Assembly (NCBI RefSeq): GCF_021029445.1
Contig: NZ_CP072610.1
Location: 1,116,001-1,180,000 of the forward strand
Source of the DNA: Pseudomonas wenzhouensis
GTDB taxonomy: Bacteria; Pseudomonadota; Gammaproteobacteria; Pseudomonadales; Pseudomonadaceae
Direction: 5' to 3'
DNA length: 64,000 nucleotides
A model generated the notes under the pieces. That model had not been told where the DNA came from. It saw nothing but the letters and a program-made list of their open reading frames with translations, and did not search any database. Positions 1-9,689 of this stretch are shown here, piece after piece. The position numbers and the translations under genes are program-made. Positions within the stretch are counted from its first letter, which is position 1. Every line of letters begins with the position of its first letter.

Positions 1-146
1 AAGGCTATGTGCAGCAGTACGTGCCGATCAGCAGCCTGCTCGATGACGAGAGCGCCAAGCGCGTGACCGCCAGCGGGCTGGGGCGTACTCACAGCGCTGT
101 CTGGCTGGGCGAGCGGCAGGGCTGCCAGTTGTTGCCGAATGACTAA
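1..146 (+). CDS. C-terminal end of an unidentified protein
   Basis: The first bases read in one open frame (codons from base 3) to a TAA at 144-146, giving about 47 residues that end in GCQLLPND. The gene begins before the window. The fragment is too short for me to assign a family, and no motif is visible. It is followed at once by a REP-type repeat, which fits a gene end. The coding call rests on the open frame and Pseudomonas-like third-position G+C. Confidence 0.5.
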   Translation, partial: GYVQQYVPISSLLDDESAKRVTASGLGRTHSAVWLGERQGCQLLPND

Positions 147-149
147 GCC

Positions 150-209
150 GTAGCCCGGATGAAATCCGGGAGTGCTTTACCACCATGCCCCGGATTTCAT
201 CCGGGCTAC
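150..209. repeat. REP-type inverted repeat
   Basis: Two arms, GTAGCCCGGATGAAATCCGG and its near-complement ending CATCCGGGCTAC, face each other across a short loop. This is the common Pseudomonas extragenic palindrome with a CCGGATnnnATCCGG core. A related copy lies at 3518-3577. It separates the upstream gene from the YceI-like gene. Confidence 0.8.
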
Positions 210-288
210 GAGTAAGGAGGTGCCGGGCTTTGCAACGCTGGCCATGGAGACTATCGTTGCCGCCTGGTCATCCGTTCTTCGAGTTCTC

Positions 289-861
289 ATGCGCCGTTCG
301 CTTCTTGCTCTGCTGCTGGCTGTAGCCTTGCCCGTCCACGCCGACTGGTACCTGGACAACGAGTCCTCGCGGCTGTCGTTCATTTCCACCCACTCCAGCA
401 GTCAGTCGGAGGTGCACCGCTTTCTCACCCTGCACGGGCAGATCGCCGCCGATGGCCGCGCGCGTCTGCGCGTCGACCTGGACTCCGTGAGCACCGGTAT
501 CGCGCTGCGTGACGAGCGCCTGCGCGTCATGCTGTTCGACACCGCGCGTTTGCCCGAGGCGCGCATCAGTGCCCAGGTCAACCTGGCGCAATTCACCGAC
601 CTGGCGCCCGGTGCCCAACTGGAGCTACGCCTGCCCCTGCAACTGACCCTCAACGAGCGCAGTCGCGAGCTGCACAGCGAGTTGCTGGTCACGCGCCTGG
701 ATGACCGGCGCTTTCAGGTGGTGACCCTGGCGCCGCTGGTGCTGCACGCTGAAGACTTCGCCCTGGCCAGCGCTATCGAAGCGCTGCGCAAGCTCGCCGA
801 TCTGCCGGCCATCAGCCTGTCGGTGCCGGTGGGCGCCGTGCTGATCTTCACGGCGCGTTGA
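289..861 (+). CDS. YceI-like periplasmic protein
   Basis: Encodes 190 aa. The start at 289 is chosen because it begins a clear signal peptide (MRRSLLALLLAVALPVHA) followed by DWYLDNESSRLSF, the usual entry into a YceI domain. An upstream ATG at 172 would add 39 residues with no homologous look and would run into the REP repeat. YceI proteins are lipocalin-like barrels that bind isoprenoid or amphiphilic ligands in the periplasm; the ligand here is unknown. The stop overlaps the region of the next gene's start (TTGAGCATG), so it is probably cotranscribed with the cardiolipin synthase, which suggests an envelope role. Confidence 0.8.
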   Translation: MRRSLLALLLAVALPVHADWYLDNESSRLSFISTHSSSQSEVHRFLTLHGQIAADGRARLRVDLDSVSTGIALRDERLRVMLFDTARLPEARISAQVNLAQFTDLAPGAQLELRLPLQLTLNERSRELHSELLVTRLDDRRFQVVTLAPLVLHAEDFALASAIEALRKLADLPAISLSVPVGAVLIFTAR

Positions 862-863
862 GC

Positions 864-2018
864 ATGCGTGCGCGCGGGCGCATCTTTCCCTGGCGCGGCG
901 GTAATCGCTTCGAACTGCTGCTGGATGGGCAAACCTTCTTCCCGCGCATGCTGGCGAGTATCGATGCTGCCCGGCAACAGGTGGAAGTCGAGCTCTACCT
1001 GATCGAGGATGGCCGTTGCAGCGAGCGACTGGCCGATGCCCTGTGCCGAGCCGCCGCGCGTGGCGTGGCTGTGCGCGGCCTGTTCGATGCCTACGGTGCG
1101 GCGGGGCTGAGCAGCCTGTTACGCGAGCGTCTGCAGGCTGCCGGCGTGCAGTTGCGTTGGTACAACCCGGTACGTTGGCGGCGCGGTTTGCGCAACTTCC
1201 ACCGTGATCACCGCAAGCTACTGCTGGTGGACCAGCGCCTGGCGTACGTCGGTGGCACCGGTTCTACCGACGAGTTCTGGCAGCCGGATGAGGCTCGCAG
1301 CCCCTGGCATGAGGTCATGGTGGAAATCGAGGGGCCACTGGTCGGCGACTGGCAGCAGTTATTCGAGCAACTCTGGCATACGCGTTTTTTCTGGCGCCCG
1401 AATCATCAGCCGATTGCGCTGAACCTGCCTGAGTGTCCGCCTGCCGGTGTGGGGCTGGGGCGTGTGGCCTATGCCGATGCAGCGCAGCATCGCGATATCC
1501 TGCTGTCCCTGCTGCGCGCGCTCAAGGGCGCCAGGCAACGCGTATGGCTGGCCACGCCTTACTTTCTGCCCACCTGGAAAATCCGCCGCGCCCTGCGCCG
1601 CGCCGCAGCCCGTGGCGTCGAAGTACGCCTGCTGCTGGCCGGGCGCCACACCGACCATCCGCCGGTACGTTTTGCCGGCCAGCGCTACTATCCAAAACTG
1701 CTCAGAGCGGGCGTGCGCATCTTCGAATACCAGCCGCGCTTCTTGCACCTGAAAATGGTGCTGGTGGACGACTGGGTCAGTGTCGGCTCCTGCAACTTCG
1801 ACCACTGGAACCTGCGCTTCAACCTCGATGCCAACGTCGAAGCCCTCGACCCCGCATTCACTCAGGCGGTGGCGAGCAGTTTCATCGAGGATTTCCACTT
1901 GAGCCACGAAGTGACCCTGCAGGATTGGCACCAGCGCCCCTTGTGGCGCCGTGCCCAGCAGCGGCTGTGGGGCTGGCTGGATCGCCTGGCGGTGAATGTG
2001 CTGGATCGTTGGCGTTGA
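864..2018 (+). CDS. clsB: ClsB-type cardiolipin synthase / phospholipase D family protein
   Basis: About 384 aa with two phospholipase-D HKD motifs: HRDHRKLLLVDQ near residue 112 and HLKMVLVDDWVSVGSCNFD near residue 295. Each supplies the His-Lys-Asp catalytic set. The length and the motif context (GGTGSTDEFW after the first, LRFNLDANVEA after the second) match the ClsB/YbhO branch, which joins phosphatidyl head groups to make cardiolipin. I see no N-terminal membrane anchor. The ATG at 864 is preferred; an in-frame TTG at 858 would overlap the upstream stop. A different phosphatidyl-transfer specificity cannot be excluded. Confidence 0.87.
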   Translation: MRARGRIFPWRGGNRFELLLDGQTFFPRMLASIDAARQQVEVELYLIEDGRCSERLADALCRAAARGVAVRGLFDAYGAAGLSSLLRERLQAAGVQLRWYNPVRWRRGLRNFHRDHRKLLLVDQRLAYVGGTGSTDEFWQPDEARSPWHEVMVEIEGPLVGDWQQLFEQLWHTRFFWRPNHQPIALNLPECPPAGVGLGRVAYADAAQHRDILLSLLRALKGARQRVWLATPYFLPTWKIRRALRRAAARGVEVRLLLAGRHTDHPPVRFAGQRYYPKLLRAGVRIFEYQPRFLHLKMVLVDDWVSVGSCNFDHWNLRFNLDANVEALDPAFTQAVASSFIEDFHLSHEVTLQDWHQRPLWRRAQQRLWGWLDRLAVNVLDRWR

Positions 2019-2020
2019 GA

Positions 2021-2050
2021 CAGGCCCGCTCGGAACGCTGAGCGGGCCTG
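2021..2050. terminator. Bidirectional terminator hairpin between convergent genes
   Basis: A perfect 11-bp stem, CAGGCCCGCTC (2021-2031) with GAGCGGGCCTG (2040-2050), sits between the stop of clsB and the stop of the convergent fatty-acid transporter gene. There is no long T-run, but position and G+C-rich stem fit a shared terminator. Confidence 0.75.
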
Positions 2051-2057
2051 ATGGCCT

Positions 2058-3401
2058 TTAGCCGAGGAAGTAGAACGCACCACTGATGACGATGCCCGAG
2101 TACAGCAGCATGATCAGGCAGTAGCCCATGATGTCGCGTGCGCCGAGGCCAACGATGCCGAGCAGCGGCAGCGCCCAGAACGGCTGGATCATGTTGGTCC
2201 AGGCGTCACCCCAGGCAATGGCCATGGCGGTGACGGTCGGCGAAACGCCAAGGGCATGCGCGGCTGGCAGCATGATCGGCCCTTGTACGGCCCACTGGCC
2301 ACCACCGGACGGCACGAACACGTTGACCACGCCAGCGCTGAGGAAGGCCAGCAGCGGGAAGGTGTCGGCCGACGACCAGGAAATGAACGCTTCGGTGATC
2401 TGCCGGCCGAGGGAGATGCCATCAGCGTTGGCGCCCATCATCATGCCCATGATCCCGGCGTAGAAGGGGAACAGCAGGACGATGCCGCCGATGCCGCGTA
2501 CGCTCTCGTCCACCGCACGCATGTAGCGCTCCGGTGTGCCGTGCATCAGCAGGCCGCTGAACAGGAAGATGGCGATGACCACGTCCAGGCCAAGGACGAA
2601 GCCCTTGGTGGCGAAGTGGTTGAACAGGTAGATACCGGCCATGGCCACCAGTGCCAGGCCAAGGATACGGCTGTCGTCCAGGCGCTGTGCCGGAGTTTCA
2701 CGGGCCGGCAGTTCGGCGCGTGACTCCACCAGCTTGGCGGCGTCGGCCACCTTGGCACCCTGGCGCGGATGCATGGCGCGGTTGAGCAGCGGCAGGCCGA
2801 TGAACAACAGCACCACGATGGTCATGTTCAGGGTGCTGAACAGGGTCTCGCTGATGCTCACGGGCTCGGTCAGCACGCCTGCAGTGATGCGTGCCAGATC
2901 CGGGCCACCGGTGGCCATCGACAGTGGAATCGAGCCGGCCAGACCGCCGTGCCAGACCAGGAAGCCCGAGTAGGCCGAGGCCACCAGCAGCGGGTAGTCG
3001 ACGCCATCGACCTTGCGTGCCAGGGCGCGGGCGAACACCGCGCCGATCACCAGGCCGAAGCCCCAGTTGACCCAGCAGCCGACCAGTGCCACCAGGGTAA
3101 CCATGATGATGGCCTGACCCGGTGTGCGCGCCATGCCTGCCAGACGGTCGAGTTGGCGGTTGATGATCGGTGCGCTGGCCAGGGCATGGCCGGTGACGAA
3201 AATCAGCGCCATCTGCATGGCAAAACCGAGCAGCGTCCAGAAGCCGCCGCTCCAGTGTTGCACCATGGCCGGTAGCGACTGACCGGTGGAGAGGATGCCG
3301 GCTAGCAGTACGCCCAGGGTTAGCAAGGCGGAGAACACGAAGGGTGAGGGCAGGTACTTCTGTACCAGGCTCACGCTCATGCGGGTTAGGGTGTTGAACA
3401 T
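2058..3401 (-). CDS. atoE: Short-chain fatty acid transporter, AtoE family
   Basis: A 447-aa polytopic membrane protein starting MFNTLTRMSVSLVQKYLPSP, typical of the AtoE/TIGR00366 short-chain fatty-acid transporters. The hydrophobic segments and motifs such as CWVNWGFGLVIGA and VPSGGGQWAVQGP are family features. It probably imports acetoacetate or short-chain fatty acids across the inner membrane. It is the first gene on this strand after the thiolase and CoA-transferase genes; a 250-bp gap with a REP element and a strong hairpin separates it from the thiolase, so it may have its own promoter. Confidence 0.9.
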   Translation of the reverse strand: MFNTLTRMSVSLVQKYLPSPFVFSALLTLGVLLAGILSTGQSLPAMVQHWSGGFWTLLGFAMQMALIFVTGHALASAPIINRQLDRLAGMARTPGQAIIMVTLVALVGCWVNWGFGLVIGAVFARALARKVDGVDYPLLVASAYSGFLVWHGGLAGSIPLSMATGGPDLARITAGVLTEPVSISETLFSTLNMTIVVLLFIGLPLLNRAMHPRQGAKVADAAKLVESRAELPARETPAQRLDDSRILGLALVAMAGIYLFNHFATKGFVLGLDVVIAIFLFSGLLMHGTPERYMRAVDESVRGIGGIVLLFPFYAGIMGMMMGANADGISLGRQITEAFISWSSADTFPLLAFLSAGVVNVFVPSGGGQWAVQGPIMLPAAHALGVSPTVTAMAIAWGDAWTNMIQPFWALPLLGIVGLGARDIMGYCLIMLLYSGIVISGAFYFLG

Positions 3402-3517
3402 GGGGGTGATGCCTCTTTCTTATGGTTGTGTAAGGGCTTTAACCAGGCATTCAGAGTTAGCCACGCCTGGGAATTGCAGTGGATATGACAAAGCTCGGTC
3501 GAGACCGATCTGTTTGC

Positions 3518-3577
3518 GTAGCCCGGATGCAATCCGGGAGATCCATGTCAGGTTTCCCCGGAGTCCATCCGGGCTAC
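3518..3577. repeat. REP-type inverted repeat
   Basis: GTAGCCCGGATGCAATCCGG and a facing arm ending CCATCCGGGCTAC form a second copy of the palindrome seen at 150-209. It lies between atoE and the thiolase gene. Confidence 0.8.
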
Positions 3578-3595
3578 GGTGTTATGGGCGGATGT

Positions 3596-3632
3596 GCCTT
3601 ATCGATCCACCAAGGCGGTGGATCGATAAGGC
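3596..3632. terminator. Long perfect hairpin downstream of the thiolase gene
   Basis: A perfect 16-bp stem (GCCTTATCGATCCACC at 3596-3611, its complement at 3617-3632) with a 5-nt loop lies just past the thiolase stop codon on the minus strand. Its place fits a transcription terminator for the sco/ato genes. It lacks a clear U-tract, so it could instead be an extragenic palindrome that stabilises the mRNA end. Confidence 0.6.
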
Positions 3633-3649
3633 GCGATCCACCCTATGGG

Positions 3650-4828
3650 TCAACGCTCGATGGCCAGTGCCACGCCCTGACCGCCGCCGATGCACAGGGT
3701 CGCCAGCCCCTTCTTGGCATCGCGGCGGATCATCTCGTGCAGCAGGCTGACCAGCACACGGCAGCCCGAGGCGCCGATGGGGTGGCCGAGGGCGATGGCG
3801 CCGCCGTTGACGTTGACCTTGTCGGCATCCCAGCCCAGCTCCTGGCCGACCGACAGCGCTTGAGCGGCAAAGGCTTCGTTGGCTTCGATCAGATCCAGGT
3901 CGGCCAGGCTCCAGCCGGCCTTGTCCAGACAGCGACGGGTGGCGGATACCGGGCCGATGCCCATGATCGCCGGATCGACGCCGGCATTGGCGTAAGCGGC
4001 AATCTTCGCCAGTACCGGCAGGCCCAGCGCCTGTGCTTTGGTCGCGCTCATCAGCAGCACAGCGGCGGCACCGTCGTTGAGGCTGGAGGCGTTGCCGGCG
4101 GTGACGCTGCCGTCCTTCTTGAACGCCGGCTTCAGCTTGGCCAGCGACTCGGCAGTGGTACCGGCGCGTGGTTGTTCGTCACGGGCGAAGGCGATGGGGT
4201 CGCCCTTGCGCTGCGGGATCAGCACCGGGGTGATCTCGGCATCGAAGCGACCGGCCTCGATGGCCGCCACGGCTTTCTGTTGCGAAGCAGCGGCGAAGGC
4301 GTCCTGGGCTTCACGGCTGATGCCGTATTTCTCCACCAGATTCTCGGCAGTGATGCCCATGTGGTAGTCGTTGAAGGCGTCCCACAGGCCGTCGACGATC
4401 ATGCTGTCGAGCATCTGCGCGTGGCCCATGCGCAGGCCGGTGCGGGCTTTCGGCAGCACGTAGGGCGACAGGCTCATGTTCTCCATGCCACCGGCGATCA
4501 CCACGTCGGCATCGCCGCAGCGGATGGCTTGGGCGGCCAGGTGCAGGGCTTTGAGGCCCGAGCCACAGACCTTGTTCAGGGTCATGGCCGGTACGGCATG
4601 CGGCAGGCCGGCGCGGATGGCGGCCTGACGGGCGGGATTCTGGCCGCTGCCTGCAGTGAGTACCTGGCCGAGAATGACTTCATCGACCTGGGCGGCGTCG
4701 AGGCCGGTCTGCTCCAGCAGGCGCTTGATGACTATGGCGCCGAGTTCCGGCGCGGGAATATCGGCCAGGCTGCCCTGGAAGCTGCCGATGGCGGTGCGGG
4801 TGGCGGCGACGATGACGACGTCTTGCAT
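3650..4828 (-). CDS. atoB: Acetyl-CoA acetyltransferase (thiolase)
   Basis: Encodes 392 aa, the normal thiolase length, from an ATG at 4826-4828 ([20 protein letters not shown]). Catalytic residues are visible: Cys in [14 protein letters not shown] near residue 88, the NEAFAAQ motif, the HPIGASG His near residue 348, and the C-terminal Cys in [10 protein letters not shown]. It cleaves acetoacetyl-CoA to two acetyl-CoA, or works in reverse. A longer frame extends upstream but is not supported by homology. It lies downstream of the CoA-transferase genes, the usual order for acetoacetate use. The 137-bp gap to the transferase gene holds a REP-like repeat. Confidence 0.93.
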   Translation of the reverse strand: MQDVVIVAATRTAIGSFQGSLADIPAPELGAIVIKRLLEQTGLDAAQVDEVILGQVLTAGSGQNPARQAAIRAGLPHAVPAMTLNKVCGSGLKALHLAAQAIRCGDADVVIAGGMENMSLSPYVLPKARTGLRMGHAQMLDSMIVDGLWDAFNDYHMGITAENLVEKYGISREAQDAFAAASQQKAVAAIEAGRFDAEITPVLIPQRKGDPIAFARDEQPRAGTTAESLAKLKPAFKKDGSVTAGNASSLNDGAAAVLLMSATKAQALGLPVLAKIAAYANAGVDPAIMGIGPVSATRRCLDKAGWSLADLDLIEANEAFAAQALSVGQELGWDADKVNVNGGAIALGHPIGASGCRVLVSLLHEMIRRDAKKGLATLCIGGGQGVALAIER

Positions 4829-4860
4829 GGGTAATCCTCTGGGTACGGTAGGACGGAGAG

Positions 4861-4885
4861 CTTCGCGGATGAATCCGCTCCTACA
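4861..4885. repeat. REP-like repeat
   Basis: CTTCGCGGATGAATCCGCTC followed by CTACA is the inverted copy of the widespread Pseudomonas extragenic repeat whose other strand reads TGTAGGAGCGGATTCATCCG. The GCGGAT/ATCCGC arms can pair. It lies in the gap between the thiolase and CoA-transferase B genes. Confidence 0.65.
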
Positions 4886-4965
4886 GGGAGTGCAGCAGAT
4901 AACACCAAATAAAAACACCCCGCAAAACGCCAGTCGTGGTGGCGCTCTGCAGGGCGGTAGACAAC

Positions 4966-5622
4966 CTAGAACTGCATTTCCGGGACGTGCTCGGGGACGA
5001 TCAGCTTGCCGGCGGTCTTGGCGACGATTTCCTCGACGCTCACGCCCGGTGCGCGTTCGCGCAGGATGAAGGCGCCGTTCTCGATCTCCAGGTAGGCCAG
5101 GTCGGTCAGTACCTTGCGAATGCAACCGCTGCCGGTCAGTGGCAGGCTGCAACGCTCGAGCAGCTTGGATTCGCCGTCCTTGGAGGCGTGGGTCATGGTG
5201 ACGATGATGTTGTCGGCGCCGGCCACCAGATCCATGGCGCCGCCCATGCCCTTGACCAGCTTGCCGGGGATCATCCACGAGGCGATGTTGCCGTTAACGT
5301 CCACCTCGAAGGCGCCGAGCACGGTCAGATCGACATGGCCGCCACGGATCATGGCGAAGGATTGTGCCGAGTCGAAGATCGCTGCGCCCTTGATCGCTGT
5401 GACGGTCTGCTTGCCGGCGTTGATCATGTCGGCGTCCACTTCCTCTTCGGTGGGGAAGGCGCCCATGCCGAGCAGGCCGTTCTCCGACTGCAGCATCACC
5501 TGCATGCCCTCGGGCACGTAGTTGGCCACCAGGGTGGGGATGCCGATGCCGAGGTTGACGTAGAAGCCGTCCTGCAACTCGCGGGCGACGCGCTGGGCCA
5601 TTTGTTCACGGGTCAGTGCCAT
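4966..5622 (-). CDS. scoB: 3-oxoacid CoA-transferase subunit B
   Basis: Encodes 218 aa, the usual length of the B subunit. The family catalytic region SENGLLGMG with its active-site Glu is near residue 48, and the glycine-rich [16 protein letters not shown] segment is near residue 125. With subunit A it moves CoA from succinyl-CoA (or acetyl-CoA) to acetoacetate, feeding the thiolase. It lies 12 bp downstream of subunit A and is surely cotranscribed. atoA is an equally valid symbol; substrate choice cannot be read from the sequence. Confidence 0.92.
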   Translation of the reverse strand: MALTREQMAQRVARELQDGFYVNLGIGIPTLVANYVPEGMQVMLQSENGLLGMGAFPTEEEVDADMINAGKQTVTAIKGAAIFDSAQSFAMIRGGHVDLTVLGAFEVDVNGNIASWMIPGKLVKGMGGAMDLVAGADNIIVTMTHASKDGESKLLERCSLPLTGSGCIRKVLTDLAYLEIENGAFILRERAPGVSVEEIVAKTAGKLIVPEHVPEMQF

Positions 5623-5634
5623 GCTGGTCTCTCC

Positions 5635-6333
5635 TCAGGCGCGCAGGGTGCGTTTTTCGATGCGTTTCTCGAAGCTGCCGCAGATCAGCCGGTCGACGTA
5701 GATGCCGGGGGTGTGAATCTGCGTAGGGTCGAGTTCACCGGGCTCGACGATCTCTTCGACCTCGACCACGGTAATGCGCCCGGCGGCGGCGACCACCGGG
5801 TTGAAGTTCTGCGCGGTGTGGCGGTAGACCACGTTGCCGAAGTGGTCGGCCTTCCAGCCCTTGACGATGGCGAAGTCGCCGGTGATGGCCGGCTCGAGGA
5901 TGTAGTGGCGGCCGTTGATCTCGCGCGCCTCCTTGCCTTCCGCGACCGGGGTGCCATAGCCGGTAGCGGTGAAGAACGCGGGGATGCCGGCGCCGCCAGC
6001 GCGCAGCTTCTCGGCCAGGGTGCCTTGCGGGGTGAGTTCGACTTCCAGCTCGCCGGAGAGCAGTTGCTGTTCGAACAGGGCGTTCTCGCCGACGTAAGAG
6101 GCGATCATCTTGCGAATCTGCCGGTCTTCCAGCAGCACGCCGAGGCCGAAACCGTCGACCCCGCAGTTGTTGGACACCACGGTCAGATCGCGCACGCCGC
6201 GACGGCGGATCTCATTGATCAGGTTCTCGGGGATGCCGCACAGGCCGAAACCACCGGCCAGCACGGTCATGCCGTCCTGCAGGCCGTCCAGGGCTTCTGC
6301 GTAGCTGCCGACGCGTTTGTCGAGTCCGCTCAT
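5635..6333 (-). CDS. scoA: 3-oxoacid CoA-transferase subunit A
   Basis: Encodes 232 aa from the ATG at 6331-6333 ([20 protein letters not shown]). This start gives the family length and places the [13 protein letters not shown] motif near residue 26; an upstream in-frame start would overlap the regulator's control region. It carries the CoA-binding fold of family I CoA-transferases and pairs with the B subunit encoded next. It is the first gene of the operon and is divergent from a LysR regulator 104 bp away. atoD is an alternative symbol. Confidence 0.92.
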   Translation of the reverse strand: MSGLDKRVGSYAEALDGLQDGMTVLAGGFGLCGIPENLINEIRRRGVRDLTVVSNNCGVDGFGLGVLLEDRQIRKMIASYVGENALFEQQLLSGELEVELTPQGTLAEKLRAGGAGIPAFFTATGYGTPVAEGKEAREINGRHYILEPAITGDFAIVKGWKADHFGNVVYRHTAQNFNPVVAAAGRITVVEVEEIVEPGELDPTQIHTPGIYVDRLICGSFEKRIEKRTLRA

Positions 6334-6437
6334 TCGAGGCTGCCTCATTGTTGTTATTGGGATGAGGTCAAGCTTCTGCGCTGTGAGCTTATTTGTTAAG
6401 TTTGTTTTTCTTAGCGATTGATCAGGTAAGTAAATCA
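6334..6437. promoter_or_regulatory. Divergent promoter region between scoA and its LysR regulator
   Basis: This 104-bp A+T-richer spacer (for example TTATTTGTTAAGTTTGTTTTTC) separates two divergently transcribed genes. LysR proteins commonly bind such spacers at T-N11-A sites. I cannot place the operator or the -35/-10 boxes with confidence. Confidence 0.5.
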
Positions 6438-7325
6438 ATGACCGTCAAGCAGCTACGCGCCTTTCTCGCCGTGGCGCAAAGCCTGAGCTTCGCCCAGGCC
6501 TGCGAGCGCCTGCACCTGTCGCAGCCGGCGCTGAGCCTGGCGATCAAGAATCTGGAGCAATCGCTCGGCGGTCAGTTGCTGGTACGCACCACCCGCAGCG
6601 TGGCGCTGACGCCCGAGGGCGAAACGTTGCTGCCGATAGCCATGCGCCTGCTGGCCGACTGGGACAACGCCGAGGATCTGCTGCGCCAGCACTTCACCCT
6701 GCAGATGGGTAAGGTGGCGGTGGCGGCCATGCCGTCGTTTGCCGGCAACCGCCTGCCGGCGGCACTGCGTGCGTTTCGCGACGCCTATCCACGGGTCAAC
6801 GTGGCGGTGCATGACGTGATCAACGAACAGGTGATGGAGATGGTGCGCGACGGTCGCGTCGAACTCGGCATCGCCTTCGAGCCGGGGACCCTCGATGGGC
6901 TGCAGTTCACCCCGTTGTACGAGGATCGTTTCGTCGCCGTGGTGCCAGCTGAAAGTCCGCTGGCCAGGCAAGCATCGTTGACTTGGACGCAGTTGCTGGA
7001 GCAGCCCTTCATCACCCTGCAACGCCCCTCGGCGCTGCGCCTGCTGCTGGAAGACAGCGTGATCGCTCGTCACGGCAAGCTGCCGGTGGCGTTCGAGAGT
7101 CACCAGTTGGTCACGGTTGGGCGCATGGTTGCCGAAGGCCTGGGCGTCAGCGCCGTGCCACAACTGTGTCGGCAGCAGATGGAGGAATTGGGCGCCCGCT
7201 GCCTGCCATTGCGGGAGCCGCAGGTGACGCGGCGTGTCGGCCTGCTGCACCTGGCTGGACATCAGTTGTCCAGCGCGGCGCAGGCCTTGAGTGAGGTGCT
7301 GTTGCGCCAGGCTGAGCCCCGTTAG
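6438..7325 (+). CDS. LysR-family regulator of the ato/sco genes
   Basis: Encodes 295 aa from the ATG at 6438, which puts the N-terminal winged helix-turn-helix ([18 protein letters not shown], then [18 protein letters not shown]) at the start, as in all LysR proteins. The C-terminal part has the periplasmic-binding-protein-like effector domain. It is divergent from scoA, so it most likely senses an intermediate of acetoacetate or short-chain acid metabolism and activates scoAB-thiolase. The in-frame start at 6393 would lie within the promoter spacer and is not preferred. Confidence 0.9.
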   Translation: MTVKQLRAFLAVAQSLSFAQACERLHLSQPALSLAIKNLEQSLGGQLLVRTTRSVALTPEGETLLPIAMRLLADWDNAEDLLRQHFTLQMGKVAVAAMPSFAGNRLPAALRAFRDAYPRVNVAVHDVINEQVMEMVRDGRVELGIAFEPGTLDGLQFTPLYEDRFVAVVPAESPLARQASLTWTQLLEQPFITLQRPSALRLLLEDSVIARHGKLPVAFESHQLVTVGRMVAEGLGVSAVPQLCRQQMEELGARCLPLREPQVTRRVGLLHLAGHQLSSAAQALSEVLLRQAEPR

Positions 7326-7358
7326 GGCGGGAGAGAACCGCCACCTGCATTGCGGACG

Positions 7359-9560
7359 TCAGCGCTTTGCCAGCCCCGCCGCTCTGGCGCGCGCCGCGTG
7401 CAGTTTCTTGTAGCTGTCGATCAGGCGCAGGTGCTTGTCCAGCCCTTCCAGTTTCATGCTGGTCGGCGTCAGGCCATGGAAGCGCACGCTGCCATCTACC
7501 GAGCCGATTACCGCGTCCATGCGCTCGTTGCCGAACATGCGGCGCAGGTTGGGCTCATAGTTGGCCAGCTCCAGCTCGTCGTCCAGCTGGATCTCCAGCA
7601 CGGCGTTGACCGCCTGGTAGAACAGGCCGCGTTCGACGGTGTTGTCGTTGTATTGCAGGAAGGCCTCGACCAGTTCCTTGGCGTCGTCGTATTTCTTCAG
7701 CGCCAGGTTGATCAGCAGTTTCAGTTCGAGGATGGTCAGTTGGCCCCAGACCGTGTTGTCGTCGAACTCGATGCCGATCAGCGTGGTGATGTCGGTGTAG
7801 TCGTCGACCTCGGCGTTGTTGAGGTTACGCAGCAGCGATTTGAGCTCGCGGTCGCTCAGGGCATGCAGGTTGAGGATGTCCTTGCGAAACAGCAGCGCCT
7901 TGTTGGTGTTGTCCCAGATCAGATCCTCGACCGGGTAGATCTCCGAGTAGCCGGGCACGAGGATGCGACAGGCGTTGGCGCCGAGGTCGTCGTAGGTGGC
8001 GACGTAGACCTCCTTGCCCATGTCCTCGAGGATGCCGAACAGGGTCGCGGCTTCCTGTTCATTGGAATCTGCACCCTGGCCGGAGAAGTCCCACTCGACG
8101 AATTCGAAGTCCGGCGTGGCGCTGAAGAAGCGCCACGACACCACGCCGCTGGAGTCGACGAAGTGCTCGACGAAGTTGTTCGGCTCGGTCAGCGCCAGGC
8201 TGTCGAAGGTCGGCTGCGGCAGGTCATTCAGGCCCTCGAAGCTGCGGCCCTGCAGCAGTTCGGTGAGGCTACGCTCCAGCGCCACCTCCAGGCTCGGGTG
8301 GGCGCCGAAGGAGGCGAACACGCCGCCGGTGCGCGGGTTCATCAGGGTCACGCACATCACCGGGAATTCGCCGCCGAGGGACGCATCTTTCACCAGCACC
8401 GGGAAGCCTTGCTCTTCCAGGCCCTTAATGCCCGCGACGATGCCCGGGTACTTGGCCAGAACCTCCTGCGGTACATCCGGCAGGCACAGCTCGCCTTCGA
8501 GTATCTCGCGCTTCACCGCCCGCTCGAAGATCTCCGACAGGCACTGCACCTGGGCCTCGGCCAGGGTATTGCCGGCGCTCATGCCGTTGGACAGGTACAG
8601 GTTCTCGATCAGGTTGGACGGGAAGTACACCGTCTCGCCATCGCTGCGGCGCACGAAGGGCAGCGAGCAGATGCCGCGCAGGGTGTTGCCCGAGTTGGTG
8701 TCGTACAGGTGTGAGCCGCGCAGCTCGCCATCCGGGTTGTAGATGGCCAGGCAATGCGCGTCGAGGATCTCCTCGGGCAGCGCATCCTTCGGCCCTGGCT
8801 TGAACCAGCGCTCGTTGGGGTAATGGACGAACTCGGCAGCGGCGATGTCCTCGCCCCAAAACTGGTCGTTGTAGAAGAAGTTGCAGTTCAGTCGCTCGAT
8901 GAATTCGCCGAGGGCCGAAGCCAGGGCACTTTCCTTGGCCGATCCCTTGCCGTTGGTGAAGCACAGGTTCGACTGCGCGTCGCGGATATGCAGCGACCAG
9001 ACGTTGGGCACGATATTGCGCCATGAGGCGATTTCGATCTTCATCCCGAGATCGGCGAGGATGCCCGACATGTTGGCGATGGTCTGCTCCAGCGGCAGGT
9101 CCTTGCCTGGAATGTAGGTGGTGGTGTCACTCACCGGCATCAGCAGCGCCTGAGCATCGGCGTCGAGGTTTTCCACCTCCTCGATGATGAACTCGGGGCC
9201 TTGCTGTACCACCTTCTTCACCGTGCAGCGGTCGATGGAGCGCAGGATGCCCTGGCGATCCTTTTCGGAAATGTCCGCCGGCAGCTCGACCTGGATCTTG
9301 AAGATCTGCGCGTAGCGGTTTTCCGGGTCGACGATGTTGTTCTGCGACAGGCGGATGTTCTCGGTGGGAATGTCGCGCGTCTGACAGTACAGCTTGACGA
9401 AGTAGGCCGCGCACAGGGCCGAGGAGGCCAGGAAATAGTCGAACGGCCCCGGCGCCGAGCCGTCGCCCTTGTAGCGGATCGGCTGATCGGCGATCACCGT
9501 GAAGTCATCGAACTTGGCTTCGAGGCGAAGGTTGTCGAGAAAGTTGACCTTGATTTCCAT
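7359..9560 (-). CDS. OsmC-YcaO fusion protein
   Basis: Encodes 733 aa. The N-terminal ~140 residues are OsmC-like: an early strand region, then KGDGSAPGPFDYFLASSALC with the redox Cys, and a later IDRCTVKK Cys. The remainder is a YcaO domain (GKGSAKESALASALGEFIERL, then SNGMSAGNTLAEAQVQCLSEIFERAVKRE), the ATP-binding region. YcaO proteins use ATP to activate backbone amides; E. coli YcaO is linked to RimO-dependent beta-methylthiolation of ribosomal protein S12. The fused OsmC domain may supply thiol chemistry (inference). No azole-peptide precursor or dehydrogenase gene is nearby, so a thiazole/oxazole peptide pathway is unlikely. Confidence 0.88.
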   Translation of the reverse strand: MEIKVNFLDNLRLEAKFDDFTVIADQPIRYKGDGSAPGPFDYFLASSALCAAYFVKLYCQTRDIPTENIRLSQNNIVDPENRYAQIFKIQVELPADISEKDRQGILRSIDRCTVKKVVQQGPEFIIEEVENLDADAQALLMPVSDTTTYIPGKDLPLEQTIANMSGILADLGMKIEIASWRNIVPNVWSLHIRDAQSNLCFTNGKGSAKESALASALGEFIERLNCNFFYNDQFWGEDIAAAEFVHYPNERWFKPGPKDALPEEILDAHCLAIYNPDGELRGSHLYDTNSGNTLRGICSLPFVRRSDGETVYFPSNLIENLYLSNGMSAGNTLAEAQVQCLSEIFERAVKREILEGELCLPDVPQEVLAKYPGIVAGIKGLEEQGFPVLVKDASLGGEFPVMCVTLMNPRTGGVFASFGAHPSLEVALERSLTELLQGRSFEGLNDLPQPTFDSLALTEPNNFVEHFVDSSGVVSWRFFSATPDFEFVEWDFSGQGADSNEQEAATLFGILEDMGKEVYVATYDDLGANACRILVPGYSEIYPVEDLIWDNTNKALLFRKDILNLHALSDRELKSLLRNLNNAEVDDYTDITTLIGIEFDDNTVWGQLTILELKLLINLALKKYDDAKELVEAFLQYNDNTVERGLFYQAVNAVLEIQLDDELELANYEPNLRRMFGNERMDAVIGSVDGSVRFHGLTPTSMKLEGLDKHLRLIDSYKKLHAARARAAGLAKR

Positions 9561-9689
9561 GGGGCAGTACCAGCGAGCGAAACAAAATGGCCGCCATTAT
9601 CCGGGTTTTCGCCGGTCTGTCTTGCTCGCTGGTTGCGGATGAAAGCGCGTCGGACCGGCGGCGAGTGCGACGCCGGCCCGAGCAATGAC

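Noticed and set aside
3479..4834. Long plus-strand frames opposite the thiolase and CoA-transferase genes
   Set aside because: They are antisense frames caused by high third-position G+C; the minus-strand proteins have full family motifs and proper starts.
7359..9560. YcaO protein as part of a thiazole/oxazole peptide cluster
   Set aside because: No precursor peptide, dehydrogenase or protease gene is nearby, and the OsmC-YcaO fusion is of the stand-alone type.
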